DNA of 64,000 bases from Buxus sempervirens (GCA_947561395.2 OX387192.1:8220221-8284220); one strand, 5' to 3'; positions 1 to 11,790 are shown, counted from the first letter of the stretch. Made by a program: numbers and translations. Notes: a model not told the origin generated them from the letters alone.

Positions 1-55
1 GTGTGTCAAGTTGGTTTCGTGTTTTTTAAAACAAAGTGAAGAAAAAACGCATTTG
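1..55. other. Left flank of element 1, unassigned
   Basis: AT-rich sequence outside element 1. Its last bases (acgcatttg) are followed by the CTAGC target duplication. No gene or recognisable repeat is visible in this short stretch. Confidence 0.6.
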
Positions 56-60
56 CTAGC

Positions 61-2325
61 TGTCAGCACCCCATTTATGCATTATAAAATTGCCCAAGAA
101 GCATATCTTAAACCGGCATATATGTGGGCACGTAAATCGAGGTTTTTATAGTGGACTCGTCTTTTTGAAATAACAAGCCCATAATAAAGAGAATTTTTAG
201 CCAATTCCGATGCACCAAACCGTGCTCAAATCGGATCTCAAACGACTAAGTTATGAATAAAAGAAATACAATGGTAGTTTGGGGATTTTTACAAAACCGA
301 AATTGGACGCCACATGGTAGCCACGTGTACGCCATGGTGGCTGCCATGTAACCAATGATAAATTAAAATTTTGTGGAGTTGTTTTAGTAAATAAGTAAGT
401 TTCCTAATGGGGTTTCTTATGCAAATAAATAACAAAGTTAATAAAAGTTTAAGATAAAAAAATAATAATAATAAAAATAAACAAAGAGAAATGAGTTGGA
501 CGAATTGGTCCAACTCATATTCTCTTGAGATATTAAGACAAAGTTTAAAAAAATATATAAGCCTAATAAAAATGTGGAACAAAATAGACTTTGACCAAAC
601 CTAATTGAATGAGGGTATTTAAGAGAGGAAGATGAAGAGTTAAGGGTTTAAAGAGAGGAAGAGGAAGGGTTAGTAGTTTAAGAGAAGAAGAGGAATGGTT
701 AGTTGTTTAAGAGATGAAGAGGAGAAGTTAAGGAAATGAGAGGTTTAGGAGAGGAAGAGGAAATGTTAGGAGTTAAGAAGTTGAAGGGGTGAGAACTCTC
801 TATAAAAGGGCTTGAAGTTGGGAGCAAAAGGAGAGGAGAAAAAGTAAGAGAGTTCTTTGAAAAAAGAGAGAGCAAGTTAGAGAGTTCTTTGAAAGAAAAA
901 GCAGCAAGTAGGAAGAAATGGAGAAAAGCAGAGGGACGTCTACTAGTAAGGAGGGAGAAAGGAAAACTGTTGTTCACGACACACCAAGGTTCCAAGACTT
1001 GATTTGAAGTGTCAATCCATAACAGGTGAGTCATTTGTTTAATACATTGTATGAGACATCTCTTTCATTACAATTTTTGAGATAAGATTACATGATTGGT
1101 GAGAGACATGTATATATTTTTTATGGCTTTGAGTAATTTTATCATGTAAAAAAAAAGAGGCAAAAATGTAACGTTCTGAATTTTTTTTTTCCTGCATTAG
1201 GTTTGCATCTGTTTTCCAGATAAACCAATTTTTTTCACCTAGTTCTAGTTTGATTCAAGTCTGGAGTCATGCATGAGATTTGTGGTATTTTTATTTTAGT
1301 TTAATCTAAACATATGCTCGAGACCCTACACTATGAGTAGGTATTTTATTTTTAATTTTCTTTGGTTCAGATTTTCAATTGGAAATGTCTAACAGTAAAT
1401 TTTGGAGCTTCATATCTCTTAAATGAAAGTGAATTTTTGAAAACTGCTATAGGTTATTTTAGTGTTTAAAGTCATGATTCTAAGGAATCAAATTTCGCAC
1501 AATTTGGTTAAGAATTGAGGGAGATATGAATCTTTGAATGTGGATAATGCAGTAATTCAGGTTGTTTCAGTTTTTTTTGTTTCCTTTGTAAATTAGTAAT
1601 TAGGCCATGGTTAAAAATAGTTCAGGTGGTTTCATTTTCTTACCTTGTAAATTATTAATTAGTTAATCTTGCATGATAAAAACAATAGAAAACAAAACAA
1701 AACAAAAATAATAAATAATAAGAAAGGGAAAAAGCAAATGAAACAAGCATTGAAGTGATGATTCTTTGTTGTGGTTGAAAATGTTTCTTCTTTTGTCTCT
1801 TGTGATTTTTTTCTTGTTTTGTTTTCTTACTACATGAGATGTACATAGTGTCCCTCCATTCTCCCAATGTAGATATGTTATTATGAGAGGCTAAAGCATT
1901 TTATTTGAAGTGGCCAAATTGTACATGTTTAGTTTTGTTAGTTTTATTTAGTTTACTAGATCATTTTAGTTTGGTTTCATCATTGATGTTATAATTTGTT
2001 TTTAGAATGTCATTATTAGTTTTGTTAGTTTTATTTGTTTAATCTTACATATCCCATTGTAGATATGTTATTATTAGAATTTGTTAAAAATAAAAATAAT
2101 AAATAAGAGAGCCCATTAAATATCCAACTAATTTAAGGGAACCCATTTCGATGGGGCAACCCAGGGTGTTCAAGGACTTCCCTGGATTGTAATCGGGTCA
2201 CTTATCCGGAATCACTAGTGCAGACAAAAAAAAAATCAAACAAGGTGTCTACCTGCACCATTTCAAGTAGTGGCGACTCCATAAAACATGTAACACGCTT
2301 TTACTGTGCGCTCGAGGTGCGCACA
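61..2325 (+). repeat. 5' LTR of element 1
   Basis: Starts TGTCAGCACC and ends GGTGCGCACA, i.e. TG...CA. It is 2265 bp, against 2244 bp for the 3' copy. It holds a purine-rich stretch (about 600-960) of gaagagg-type repeats around the TATA box. A second PBS-like TGGCGACTCC lies at 2271-2280 in U5. No coding region is visible in it. Confidence 0.95.
801..807 (+). promoter_or_regulatory. TATA box of element 1 5' LTR
   Basis: tataaaaggg follows a pyrimidine-rich ctctc. The same motif lies at the matching place in the 3' LTR (10258). It probably sets the U3/R boundary a few tens of bases downstream; the start site itself is not determined. Confidence 0.75.
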
Positions 2326-2328
2326 GCT

Positions 2329-2347
2329 TGGCGACTCCGCTGGGGAC
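2329..2347 (+). promoter_or_regulatory. Primer-binding site of element 1
   Basis: TGGCGACTCCGCTGGGGAC begins three bases after the LTR end. Its reverse complement ends in TCGCCA, as expected for a tRNA 3' end with CCA. This is the tRNA-Arg-type PBS known for Ogre/Tat elements, from family knowledge. Element 2 has the same site with one change (50384-50402). Confidence 0.85.
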
Positions 2348-3745
2348 TGACCTAACCCGGTTTGATTAGTTGGATTATAATGGGTTTATTCTTTGCACAT
2401 GTTCACACACTTGCACATGCACGCACACTCTTTTTGTACATATGCACACACTCACACAATTGGGTCAAGGAAGATTTGCCGCCTTACTTAGTAAGTGTTT
2501 AATATACGCAAAAACATATTCTGGGGAGTTTTGTCATAAAGGACGAGATAATTGCCTAAGGAAATTGGTTTTTAAGTGGGACCGCTGTGACCCCTCCAAT
2601 TCCTGGGAACTCTCCCGGAACATTGTTTTGTGTACCAATTCATCACTTTACTATATGAGACAGTGAAAATTCCTTCCCATTCACACATGTGCCTCACGCA
2701 CATGGGATTTCTTTACATGCTTTGATATAAATTATGTGGGGTGACACGTGCAAGGGAGCCCACGTGGGTGATCCGATTGAATGATTACCAAAACCTAGAT
2801 CTCTCTAGTAGCCACCCTTCTTTATCGTATAAACAAATTTTGGGATGGTATTAGCCTCATGCGCCCGTGGCTTGCCAGGAAAAGCGAGGTAAAACATCCC
2901 CCCAGGTTTCTGGATTCCTATAGTGCCACAGGTTTCTTGCTGTGGTATGCGAAGGTCTAGTACTTGGCTCAGACCCTTGTAGGCATTTGTCTCGGGCTGG
3001 GTACCCTTTTCCCACCTAATGTTCTAATACACCCTACTATGTGAATGTGAATGTGAATGATGAATGAAGAGTTGAAATAAGTCTAAAACCCAAGAGTCCA
3101 TCAGGGGCAGCAACCCTTGCCTCCTTTTGCATCAAATTGAGTGGACCCTAGATTTCGGGCTATCTCAGTCCTAAATTAGGGAGCTTACCTAAACTTTGAG
3201 CAGGGGAACCACCCCAGATCCATGCATTGATTCCTGAGAACCGTGGGCCTCAACTCATTGAGTCCATAGGAAGTATCTTGAGTCCAGATCAGTCTTAAGC
3301 AGATGGAAGTAGGCCAGATCAGAACAAAGAAAGTTGAACCCTAGAATTAGGCCTTTTCAACCTACTCTTTTTGAATCAAATGTATCCTTTCTTAGAGTTC
3401 TCAAAAACCCTAAGATTGCATTATCTTTCAGCTTTTTGAACATCATGTAATTTTCGCCCTAGCTGGCAAGTTGTAAGTTTTACATTAGCAGATGAAAGGA
3501 TAAGGTTGGTCAGGACTTGGGTGTGCTTCCTTACACAAGTATGTCTAAGAGTCGTGCCTTGATAGGCACCAACCTTTCCTAGGACTGTGCACACACTTTT
3601 GGGGATGTGTTTTGATATCTGTCTGTTGATACAGACTTTCAGGATGGTGCAATGAAGAACAAACCAGCTTCTTGATGTAATCTTCGGACATTTCACACCA
3701 AGACCACCATTCAGAACACTGTACTCGCAGTAAGAAAGTATTGCG
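2348..3745 (+). other. Untranslated leader of element 1 (ORF1 missing)
   Basis: No convincing gene. The stretch matches element 2's leader (50403-51790) in order: the cyto-rich stretch near 2580, the phrase near 2850 ending in cccgtggcttgc, the etched cagcaacccttgcctcc near 3110, and gtcgtgccttgataggcacc near 3550. In element 2 the 1.4-kb ORF1 follows this point. In element 1 the text passes straight to gag, so ORF1 has been lost or was never present. Confidence 0.7.
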
Positions 3746-5135
3746 ATGAATTCTTCTGAGGAACCAACTTCGTCATCCCCACAACAAGGGGTTGAAGAAC
3801 AACCGGTCATAATGGATCTAAGCCAACAAGTGGCCATGATGCGAGCTTTGAGAATTCAAATGCCAGAAATCCAGCAGGAGCAACCCCCTCAGCCAGCATT
3901 ATTGGCAGCACATCCGCCATTGCAGGATACTTTGTTCTCACGTTCGGTGGCAGATCCCATCCATCCTCTACAACAGGAACCATTTGTGCCTATCCAATTG
4001 GGGCAGAAAGAGCAAGACCGGAATAGGGCACGGGAGGCCCAGCTTGAAGAAATATTGGCAGCAATGAAGGAAGACAATAAGGCTTGAATGGCCACAATGA
4101 AAGAAGATCTCTTGAAGCAACTCCAGCCCAACCCAATGTAGGATGAAACCACTTTAGAGAGCTTGTGCTTCTTTCCAGACATCCAACTTCCAACAAAATT
4201 CCGATGTCCTGAACTGCATAGTTTCGACGGCACTGGTTGTCCTTTGATACACCTGCAATTGTATGTTGGCGACATGTGCCAATATGCGAAGGATGAAAAG
4301 ATAATGGTTCAATTCTTCCAGAGATCTCTAACTGAGGCAGCATATTCTTGGTTCCTAAGTCTGGATAAGCAGAAGGTTAAGACATGGAATGACCTCGCCG
4401 CCGTGTTTGTCCAGCAATACCGCTTAAATAGCCAAATGGTTCAAACCCGGGCAGAATTTCAGAGATTGTCAAAGAGGAATAGCGAGTCTGTGAGAGACTA
4501 CATTAAAAGGTGGATGGAATTAGCCAACGTGGTACAACCCCCTCTTCTTGAACAAGAGCGGACTTCCTTGTTCATATCCTCGCTGGACAACCATACTTCA
4601 CAATGCTGTTGGGACAATGCACTGCAAGTTTCACCGACCTAATCATGGCAGCAGATAGAATTGAGGATGCGGTTAAAATGGAGAAGCTCGGGGGCTCCAT
4701 GACAAACTTGCTGCATGGAACAATCTTAAAAGACAAGAAGTAGGAGAATGACGACAGCACAAGTACAGTTAACCATGTACAACCTTCTGGCCATTTCACA
4801 TCCATTCCTCAAGAAGCGTGAGCCTTCCCTCCGCTAATGATACCGTGTCTCACCTCAGGAGGCGTCTTACCAAGGAGGAAAGAAAGAACCGAGAATTCAC
4901 TCTGCTTCCATATACGATAGCCGAATTATTACTGACGTTCTTGAGAGAGGGACACCTGCAACTGGCAACGCCAAATCCTAAGGCATAAAAAATGAAGGCC
5001 TATGATCCAAACAAGAGCTGTAAATATCACATGGGTGCACAATGCCATGATACTGATGGATGTTGGGGCCTTCGTCATGCAGTCCAAGATCTTCTTGAAG
5101 TTGGGGAACTCAAAATTGATCCTCCGTTGGATTAA
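3746..5135 (+). pseudogene. gag: Broken gag polyprotein of element 1
   Basis: Gag forms the capsid-like particle. The N-terminal part is Gln/Pro-rich (3746-4087). The retrotransposon gag domain is at about 4163-4640, recognisable by MCQYAKDEKIMVQFFQRSL, AYSWFLSLD, TWNDLAAVFVQQY and MELANVVQPPLLEQERTSLF. Breaks: in-frame TGA at 4085-4087 and TAG at 4139-4141, a frameshift near 4580 (the text resumes with LLGQCTASFTDLIMAADRIED in another frame), a stop near 4741, and further shifts. The C-terminal end carries a variant zinc knuckle of the form C-x2-H-x5-H-x4-C (CKYHMGAQCHDTDGCW) and stops at 5133-5135. M's gag (39.8-41.1 kb) is clearly homologous. The start at 3746 is chosen because it is the first ATG of the frame that leads into the gag domain. 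Confidence 0.85.
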
Positions 5136-5272
5136 AAGAAAAAGAGAGAGAAAAAAGAAAGAAGAAAAGAAAAGAAAAAAAAACAACAAACAAAACCAAA
5201 AAAAAGAAAACAAGAAAACAAAAGAAAAAAGAAAGAACAAAAAAGAGAAGAAAGAAAAGAAAAAAAAATATC
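5136..5272 (+). repeat. Long A/G-rich tract between gag and the second ORF
   Basis: Almost pure purine with many aaag/gaaa words. It is followed by atcatcatcatc and a T-rich stretch ending in ctcttggcag, which resembles a 3' splice site. Element 2 has an A-run, then tcattatcatcatc and ctcccaccag, at the corresponding point (55880-55990). Ogre elements are known to use introns; splicing here is inference. Confidence 0.55.
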
Positions 5273-5353
5273 ATCATCATCTTGGTATTTCATATCATAT
5301 ACTCTGCTTTCTAATGTTTGTTTCTCTTGGCAGGAATCTCATTGGCAATCAAC

Positions 5354-6127
5354 ATGGACTGTATCCCAGAAACAAGTCTTGATGCAGCCCAGCAAATAAT
5401 TAACATAGTGGCTTCTCTACAAAGCCTATTGCGGACGATAACAATCAGGGAAGAAACATGGAACAAATGCTGGGAAGCATTAGGGGAAGAGAATTTTGAG
5501 TTACGATCTTGAGTAAGTGTTCTTGAAGAAGGGATCAAGAGCTTGAAGGGAGAGATACCCTGGAGCAACTAGGAAGTAAGCCTTCCACCCACCTTAGCAG
5601 ATGGTCAAGAGCAAAGAGGGAAAGGAAGAGCTGTAGCAGCAGATGGTCCCCAAATCGCGAACAAGCTGAATGCCCACTATGGCAAAGGGAAGCATGACAG
5701 ATTGATGAATCATTTGAAGGATCTCCCAAAGAGGACTCCAGAAGAAATGCATGCTAGGTTTAAGAGACAGTTCACCCCTTTGAATGTCCAACCAGTCCAG
5801 ATATTACCTGACTTGTTAAAGGGAGGCCTTTTACAGCTTAAGCGGCCTAGCCCACGAGCAGCGGCTAGCCGAAGTTATAAACCAGGTCAATTTTATGCTT
5901 ACCACATGGGTTTCCCGGGGCATAGCATAAAGCAATGTTGGGATTTACGGCATGACATTCAAGACCTGATTGATCAAGGACTCTTGAAGGAGTTTATCGA
6001 GAAAACAAGATCTGCTAAAGGACAAGACATTTCCGACAAGCTAGCACAGATCCGGATATCTGAATCAGCCATCCTCCCACAGAAAGGAGGAGATGATGTG
6101 GAAAAGAATGACAAGGAAAGCAATTAA
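5354..6127 (+). pseudogene. Second ORF of element 1: coiled-coil plus zinc-knuckle protein, two stops
   Basis: One frame of about 257 codons from ATG 5354 to the stop at 6125-6127, interrupted only by TGA 5510-5512 and TAG 5570-5572. The N-terminus (MDCIPETSLDAAQQI...) and the TIREETWNKCWEALGEENFEL segment look helical. The C-terminal half matches the end of gag: FKRQFTPLNVQPVQILPDLL, then YAYHMGFPGHSIKQCWDLR, a zinc knuckle whose first Cys is replaced by Tyr. The capsid-type gag domain is absent. Element 2 has a shorter intact counterpart (56011-56538). The function is unknown. It may be a rearranged gag C-terminus that gained a new N-terminus. Confidence 0.6.
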
Positions 6128-8150
6128 AGGATTCCTCCCATGGCATGCAGCTAAATTCCAAGAACGCGGATTTGCGTCGGCCACTCCTTGCATAGTTTGC
6201 TGCTTTTTTTTTGTCAATCTTTTCTTTTTGTTTCAATTCTGAACTTGACAACATGTTTCTTTTTGCCAACTTATGAAATCTTTTGGGAAATCACTAGACT
6301 ATTGGACCACACCAAGGCATGACCGTGATCTTGGGACAAACCTGGTCAATCAAATTTGACAGATGGAATGTGTCAAACAACACGAACTATGCGGGTCTCG
6401 ACCTAGCCAAGGGATCCCCCACACATTTGAAACCTACCTTGCCAAACATTGGGGCAAGCTGTGATTGGAGACAGAAAAAGGAAAAGGGCAAAGTACCCAT
6501 TCCAGTCGGGGGTCACTGACATGATCCAGGATCAATGATCTCGATGAAATGATGAGAGGCCATTTTTGGCTAAGATACTTCAAATAAATTCCGCTAGTCA
6601 AACATGTTGAGCTTGATCGTCTCATTTCTAACCCACGTTATGTCTAGCCACCCCAAATTGGGGCAAAGTCAAAAAGTAAAGAAGAAAAGACAAAATGAAT
6701 AAAGATGAGAATGGTTCTTGAGCTAGTTAATTGTACAAAGACAAGTAAGTATTACATTTTCTGTAAAAGGATGAAAGGTCATCTTTGATTTTCTCCAAAA
6801 ATCATTTGACACAAGATGAAACCTTAGCGAAACATTTTGAGCCTAAAAATTCCTTCATTAACCCTACCATGTTCTGTCTTCAAAACTGGGGCATGAAGCT
6901 TCTGAAATTGGAGACACGAGAAAGACCAAGGTGAAGATAGGGCAAAACGAAAAGCACCCTAAAAACAAAGGGGGCAAAAAACAGGAGGAACGGGGTAAAC
7001 CCCAAAAAATAAGAATGCGAAGAAAGAACTGGGACAATCCCTTGAAAAAAAAAAAGAAGAAGAAAAAAAAAACAAAAGCTGGGGCAAACCTCGAAAGCAA
7101 GAGTCAAAGATTGTGGTAAAGAACCCAAAAAAGAAAAAAAGAAGAGAACAAAGATGGAAAAAGAGGAAAAGAAATGCAGAGCAAAGATGGAACCAAGGCC
7201 GAGGGAACAAAAGATGAAGCAAGCCTTAGCAGGAAAAATGGACAGAACATGGCCCTCACCCCATTCATCAAATTTAAGCCTTCATATCATTTCTTTCGGA
7301 CCCTTGAACCCCAGCCTACGTTTCGTCTTATTATGAAGTTCTTTCTAATAACAGAGAATGTAACACTGAATCTCAGACAAACTGGCAATGACAGAACCAA
7401 AAGGACAGAAGAAATTTGGCTAGACATAATGGTTACCCATAAAATGAAGCTATATAGGGTTTGAGCCTGTTTATCCTTTATTTCTGAACATTGAAACCAA
7501 AGCCTACATTTTGTCCTACTGATAAATCCTCTCTGATCGTTGGATCATGATCTATGGAAATTGACAGGACCCTCAGACTGGGGCAAGACACCGAACCTAA
7601 GAGACGGAATCAATTGAAAGAAAAACAATTCCACAACCCTCAGACAAGGGTGGGGAAAGAAAAAACAAGAGAGGAAGGCAAAAGCGCTGGGGAAAGGGCA
7701 GTGCCAAAGAAACCCCCTTGAAACAAAACAATTCCCCTCATTTCAACCTGGGGCATGCTATTGAAGGCGAAAAATGTTGAGACCCTCGCAGGGAGTGACG
7801 GGAGGAACCACTTCATAAGTCTAAATGAGATTGTTGGGTGACTTACCCAAAGATTACTGGTTTTGTTATGGACCCACTTCAAAGAGGAAACTCCAAACTC
7901 TTAATGAATTCCCAAGAGATTTTAATCAAAGAGAAATTGCTTGAATTTACATGTAATTTTGATAATAAACAGATGAAGTCCAATTGATTAAACTCCACAT
8001 GAACTTTTGCAGGTACTGACAAAACTTGAAACAGGCAGACAAAGCTACCACAGCACATCTCACATGTTGGGTGCGAGACAGAATCATTGCAATGTAGTCA
8101 CACATTGGACATAGAAGAAATCCATCACAATGTACTCACACATCGAATGC
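6128..8150 (+). other. Non-coding part of element 1 where pol is missing
   Basis: Only short, purine-biased frames are present. Segments match element 2 in order: the gcatgaccgtgatcttggg stretch (6317) with 56730; atgatccaggatcaatgatc (6521) with 56940; aaaggatgaaaggtcatctt (6767) with 58705; and the gcaggtactgacaaaac stretch (8010) with 60017. So pol is missing from a shared ancestral layout here. A purine-rich region (6920-7150) and a gcaggtactg acceptor-like site (8010) could be parts of an intron (inference). Confidence 0.65.
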
Positions 8151-8159
8151 AAGATAAAG

Positions 8160-8900
8160 ACTGAAAGGGCAAGGCGTCCCTGGAGCAAGGCGACTCCGAA
8201 ACTAATGGAGCAAGGCGTTTCCCAATCACAGAGAGCAAGGTGTCTCTCAAGACTGAAAAGGGCAAGGCGTCCCTGGAGCAAGGTGACTCCTAAACTAATG
8301 GAGCAAGGTGTCTCCCAAGATTGAAGACCTTCGAAGCAAGGCGTCTCCTACATCTGAATGGACACGGAAATGTGTCTCTAAGGATCAAGGTGTCTCCCAC
8401 ATCTGGATGACACGGAAATGTGTCCCTAAGGAGCAAGGCGTCTTCCACATCTGAATGAACATGGAAATGTGTCCCTAAGGAGCAAGGCGTCTCCCACATT
8501 CGTATGACACAGAAATGTGTCCCTAAGGAACAAGGCGTCTCCCAAGACTGAAGGACATGGCGTCCTTGGAGCAAAGAATCTCCAAAACCACAAAAAAAGT
8601 TGAGGCCAAAGCCTCCCGATTGAAGAACAATGAGCAAAGACCTGAAAAGGAGAAAAGCATTTCCCAAGACTGAAGGACAATGTGTCCCTAAGGAGCAAGG
8701 TGTCTCCCACATCTGAATGACACGGAAATGTGTCCCTAAGGAGCAAGGTGTCTCCCACATCTGAATGACACGGAAATGTGTCCCTAAGGAGCAAGGCGTC
8801 TCCCACATTTGTATGACACAAAAATGTGTCCCTATGGAGCAAGGCGTCTCCCACATCTGAATGACAAGATGTCCCTAAGGAGCAAGGTGCCTCCACAAAG
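8160..8900 (+). repeat. Minisatellite of about 48-50-bp units in the element 1 3' region
   Basis: Repeated text gagcaaggcgtctcccacat, then ctgaatgacacgg, then aaatgtgtccctaag. About a dozen imperfect copies are present, some shortened, with a less regular centre (8540-8680). Long open frames on the minus strand here are produced by the repetition. Element 2 and M carry looser ccccag(t/c)-type repeats at the equivalent place. Confidence 0.85.
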
Positions 8901-9532
8901 TTGAACAAGATGTTCCCATTCCTAAAAATGACAGAGAATCAAGACATGAAGAAGAAGACAAAATGAAGAACTGCTGGGCAAATGGCCCCTTTTGTAATTT
9001 TCATTTTCCCACTTTTGTATCATAGGATTTGAACCAGGATTTGGAGCTTTTTGGTGTGCTAGACAGCAGTGACTCTTAAACCCTTTAGAAGCCAAATAGA
9101 GTTAAGGGGTAGTGTACCTAAATGGGGGATAAAGAACTTCAAACTTTAAAAACAAAAAAAAAAACAAAAAAACTTAAAAAAAAAAAGAAAGAAAAAGTGA
9201 AAAGATAAAAGAAGTCAAAAGTCAATGGAAAAAATAAGAGGAAAAGAACACTGTTGAAGCACTTTTGCATCAACGTCGAAACAAGTCGGTGAGTCTAAGT
9301 CCAACCCATCATTTGCAACTTAAACTAAAAAAGGGAACAATTCCAAACGCCCAATGGCAAGGAAATTCCCCAGAACTTGGAAGTGAGCTAAAGCAACGCA
9401 GAGCTTGCATCGGCGCTTCCGCATCTTTGAAAACATTAAAGGACTTGACTCATCGGTTATGTCGACAGAAATGCAAAGTGCAAAAATAGGGTTCTTTTTA
9501 TTCTTTGTCATTCATCACCTTGGTGACTCTGA
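8901..9532 (+). other. 3' untranslated region of element 1
   Basis: No gene seen. The ggccccttttgtaattttca phrase at 8984 and the caacgtcgaaacaagtcgg phrase at 9271 recur near the right edge of the window in element 2 (63540 and 63858), which shows a shared 3' UTR. It includes an A-rich stretch (9140-9245). Confidence 0.6.
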
Positions 9533-9546
9533 CAAAGAGGGGCAGC
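9533..9546 (+). promoter_or_regulatory. Polypurine tract of element 1
   Basis: caaagaggggcagc lies directly before the 3' LTR. The same caaagaggggcag abuts the 3' LTR of element M on the other strand (22147-22160), supporting its role as plus-strand primer. Confidence 0.85.
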
Positions 9547-11790
9547 TGTCACCACCCCATTTTTGCATTATAAAATTGCCCAAGAAGCATATCTTAAACT
9601 GGCATATATGTGGGCACGTAACTCGAGGTTTTTATAGTAGACTCATCTTTTTGAAATAACAAGCCCATAATAAAGAGAATTCTGAGCCGATTCCGATGCA
9701 CCAAACCGTGCTCAAATCGGATCTCAAACGGCTAAGTTATGAATAAAAGAAATAAAGGGTAGTTTGGGGATTTTTACAAAACCGAAATTGGACGCCACAT
9801 GGCAGCCACGTGTACTCCATGGTGGCTGTCATGTAACCAATGATAAATTAAAAATTTGTGGGGTTGTTTTAGTAAATAAGTAAGTTTCCTAATGAGGTTT
9901 CTTATGCAAATAAATAACAAAGTTAATAAAAGTTTAAGATAAAAAAATAATAATAATAAAAATAAACAAAGAGAAATGAGTTGGACGAATTGGTCCAACT
10001 CATATTCTCTTGAGATATTGAGACAAAGCTTAAAAAAAATATATAAGCCTAATAAAAATGTGGAACAAAATAGACTTTGACCAAACCTAATTGAATGAGG
10101 GTGTTTAAGAGAGGAAGATGAAGAGTTAAGGGTTTAAAGAGAGGAAGAGGAAGGGTTAGTTGTTTAAGAGAGGAAGAGGAGAAGTTAAGGAAATGAGAGG
10201 TTTAGGAGAGGAAGAGGAAATGTTAGGGGTTAAGAAGTTGAATGGGTGAGAACTCTCTATAAAAGGGCTTGAAGTTGGGAGCAAAAGGAGAGGAGAAAAA
10301 GTAAGAGAGTTCTTTGAAAAAAAAGAGAGCAAGTTAGAGAGTTCTTTGAAAGAAAAAGCAGCAAGTAGGAAGAAATGGAGAAAAGAAGAGGGACGTCTAC
10401 TAGTAAGGAGGGAGAAAGGAAAACTGTTGTTCACGACACACCAAGGTTCCAAGACCTGATTTGAAGTGTCAATCCATAACAGGTGAGTCATTTGTTTAAT
10501 ACATTGTATGAGACATCTCTTTCATTACAATTTTTGAGATAAGATTACATGATTGGTGAGAGACATGTATATATTTTTTATGGCTTTGGGTAATTTTATC
10601 ATGTAAAAAAAAAGAGACAAATATGTAACGTTCTGAATTTTTTTTTTCTTGCATTAGGTTTGCATCTTTTTTCCAGATAAACCAATTTTTTTCACCTAGT
10701 TCTAGTTTGATTCAAGTCTGGAGTCATGCATGAGATTTGTGATATGTTTATTTTAGTTTAATCTAAACATATGCTCGAGACCCTACACTATGAGTAGGTA
10801 TTTTATTTTCAATTTTCTTTGGTTCAGATTTTCAATTGGAAATGTCTAACAGTAAATTTTAGAGCTTCATATCTCTTAAATGAAAATGAATTTTTAAAAG
10901 CTGCTATAGGTTATTTTAGTGTTTAAAGTCATGATTCTAAGGAATCAAATTTCGCACAATTTGGTTAAGAATTGAGGGAGATATGAATCTTTGAATGTGG
11001 ATAGTGCGGTAATTCAGGTTGTTTCAGTTTTTTTTTGTTTCATTTGTAAATTAGTAATTAGGCCATGGTTAAAAATAGTTCAGGTGGTCTCAGTTTCTTA
11101 CCTTGTAAATTAGTAATTAGTTAATCTTGAATGATAAAAACAATAGAAACAAAACAAAACAAAAATAATAAATAATAAGAAAGGGAAAAAGCAAATGAAA
11201 CAAGCATTGACGTGATGATTCTTTGTTGTGGTTAAAAATGTTTCTTCTTTTGTCTGTTTTGATTTTTTTTCTTGTTTTATTTTCTTACTACATGAGATGT
11301 ACATAGTGGCCCTCCATTCTCCCAATGTAGATATGTTATTATGAGAGGCTAAAGCATGTTATTGGAAGTGGCCGAATTGTACATGTTTAGTTTTGTTAGT
11401 TTTATTTAGTTTACTAGCTCATTTTAGTTTTGTTTCGTCATTGATGTTATAATTTGTTTTTAGAATGTCATTATTAGTTTTGTTAGTTTTATTTGTTTAA
11501 TCTTACATATCCCATTGTAGATATGTTATTATTAGAATTTGTTAAAAATAAAAATAATAAATAAGAGAGCCCATTAAATATCCAACTAATTTAAGGGAAC
11601 CCATTTCGATGGGGCAACCCAGGGTGTTCAAGGACTTCCCTGGGTTGTAATCGGGTCACTTATCCGGAATCACTGGTGTAGACAAAAAAAAAAAAAAAAA
11701 TCAAACAAGGTGTTTACCTGCACCATTTCAGGTAGTGGCGACTCCATAAAACATGTAACACGCTTTTACTGCGCGCCCGAGGTGCGCACA
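9547..11790 (+). repeat. 3' LTR of element 1
   Basis: Starts TGTCACCACC and ends GGTGCGCACA. It aligns with 61-2325 along its whole length, with scattered substitutions and small indels. It has a TATA box at 10258-10264 (tataaaaggg) and the U5 PBS-like TGGCGACTCC at 11736-11745. The target duplication CTAGC follows at once. Confidence 0.95.

Larger units (their letters stand above)
61..11790 (+). mobile_element. Element 1: complete non-autonomous Tat/Ogre-type LTR retrotransposon
   Basis: The element is bounded by two near-identical LTRs (61-2325 and 9547-11790) and a perfect 5-bp target duplication, CTAGC, at 56-60 and 11791-11795. It has a tRNA-Arg-like PBS next to the 5' LTR and a polypurine tract (caaagaggggcagc) next to the 3' LTR. 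The 7.2-kb interior has a broken gag and a second zinc-knuckle ORF. No protease, reverse transcriptase, RNase H or integrase was found on either strand. Leader and 3' regions resemble those of element 2 (50.4-64 kb), which places it in the same family group. In their first 225 or so bases the two LTRs differ at about ten positions, so the insertion is not very recent. Mobilisation would need pol in trans (inference). Confidence 0.95.

Noticed and set aside
2370..2666. 98-codon frame just after the PBS of element 1
   Set aside because: The matching leader in element 2 has no such frame, so it is chance in a conserved non-coding leader.
5002..5382. Lys-rich open frame next to gag of element 1
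   Set aside because: It is made by the purine tract; the real gag end is in another frame with the zinc knuckle.
8290..8908. Two overlapping minus-strand frames with repeated METPCSLGTHF-like peptides
   Set aside because: They are produced by the 48-50-bp minisatellite. Both frames stay open only because the unit lacks stops.
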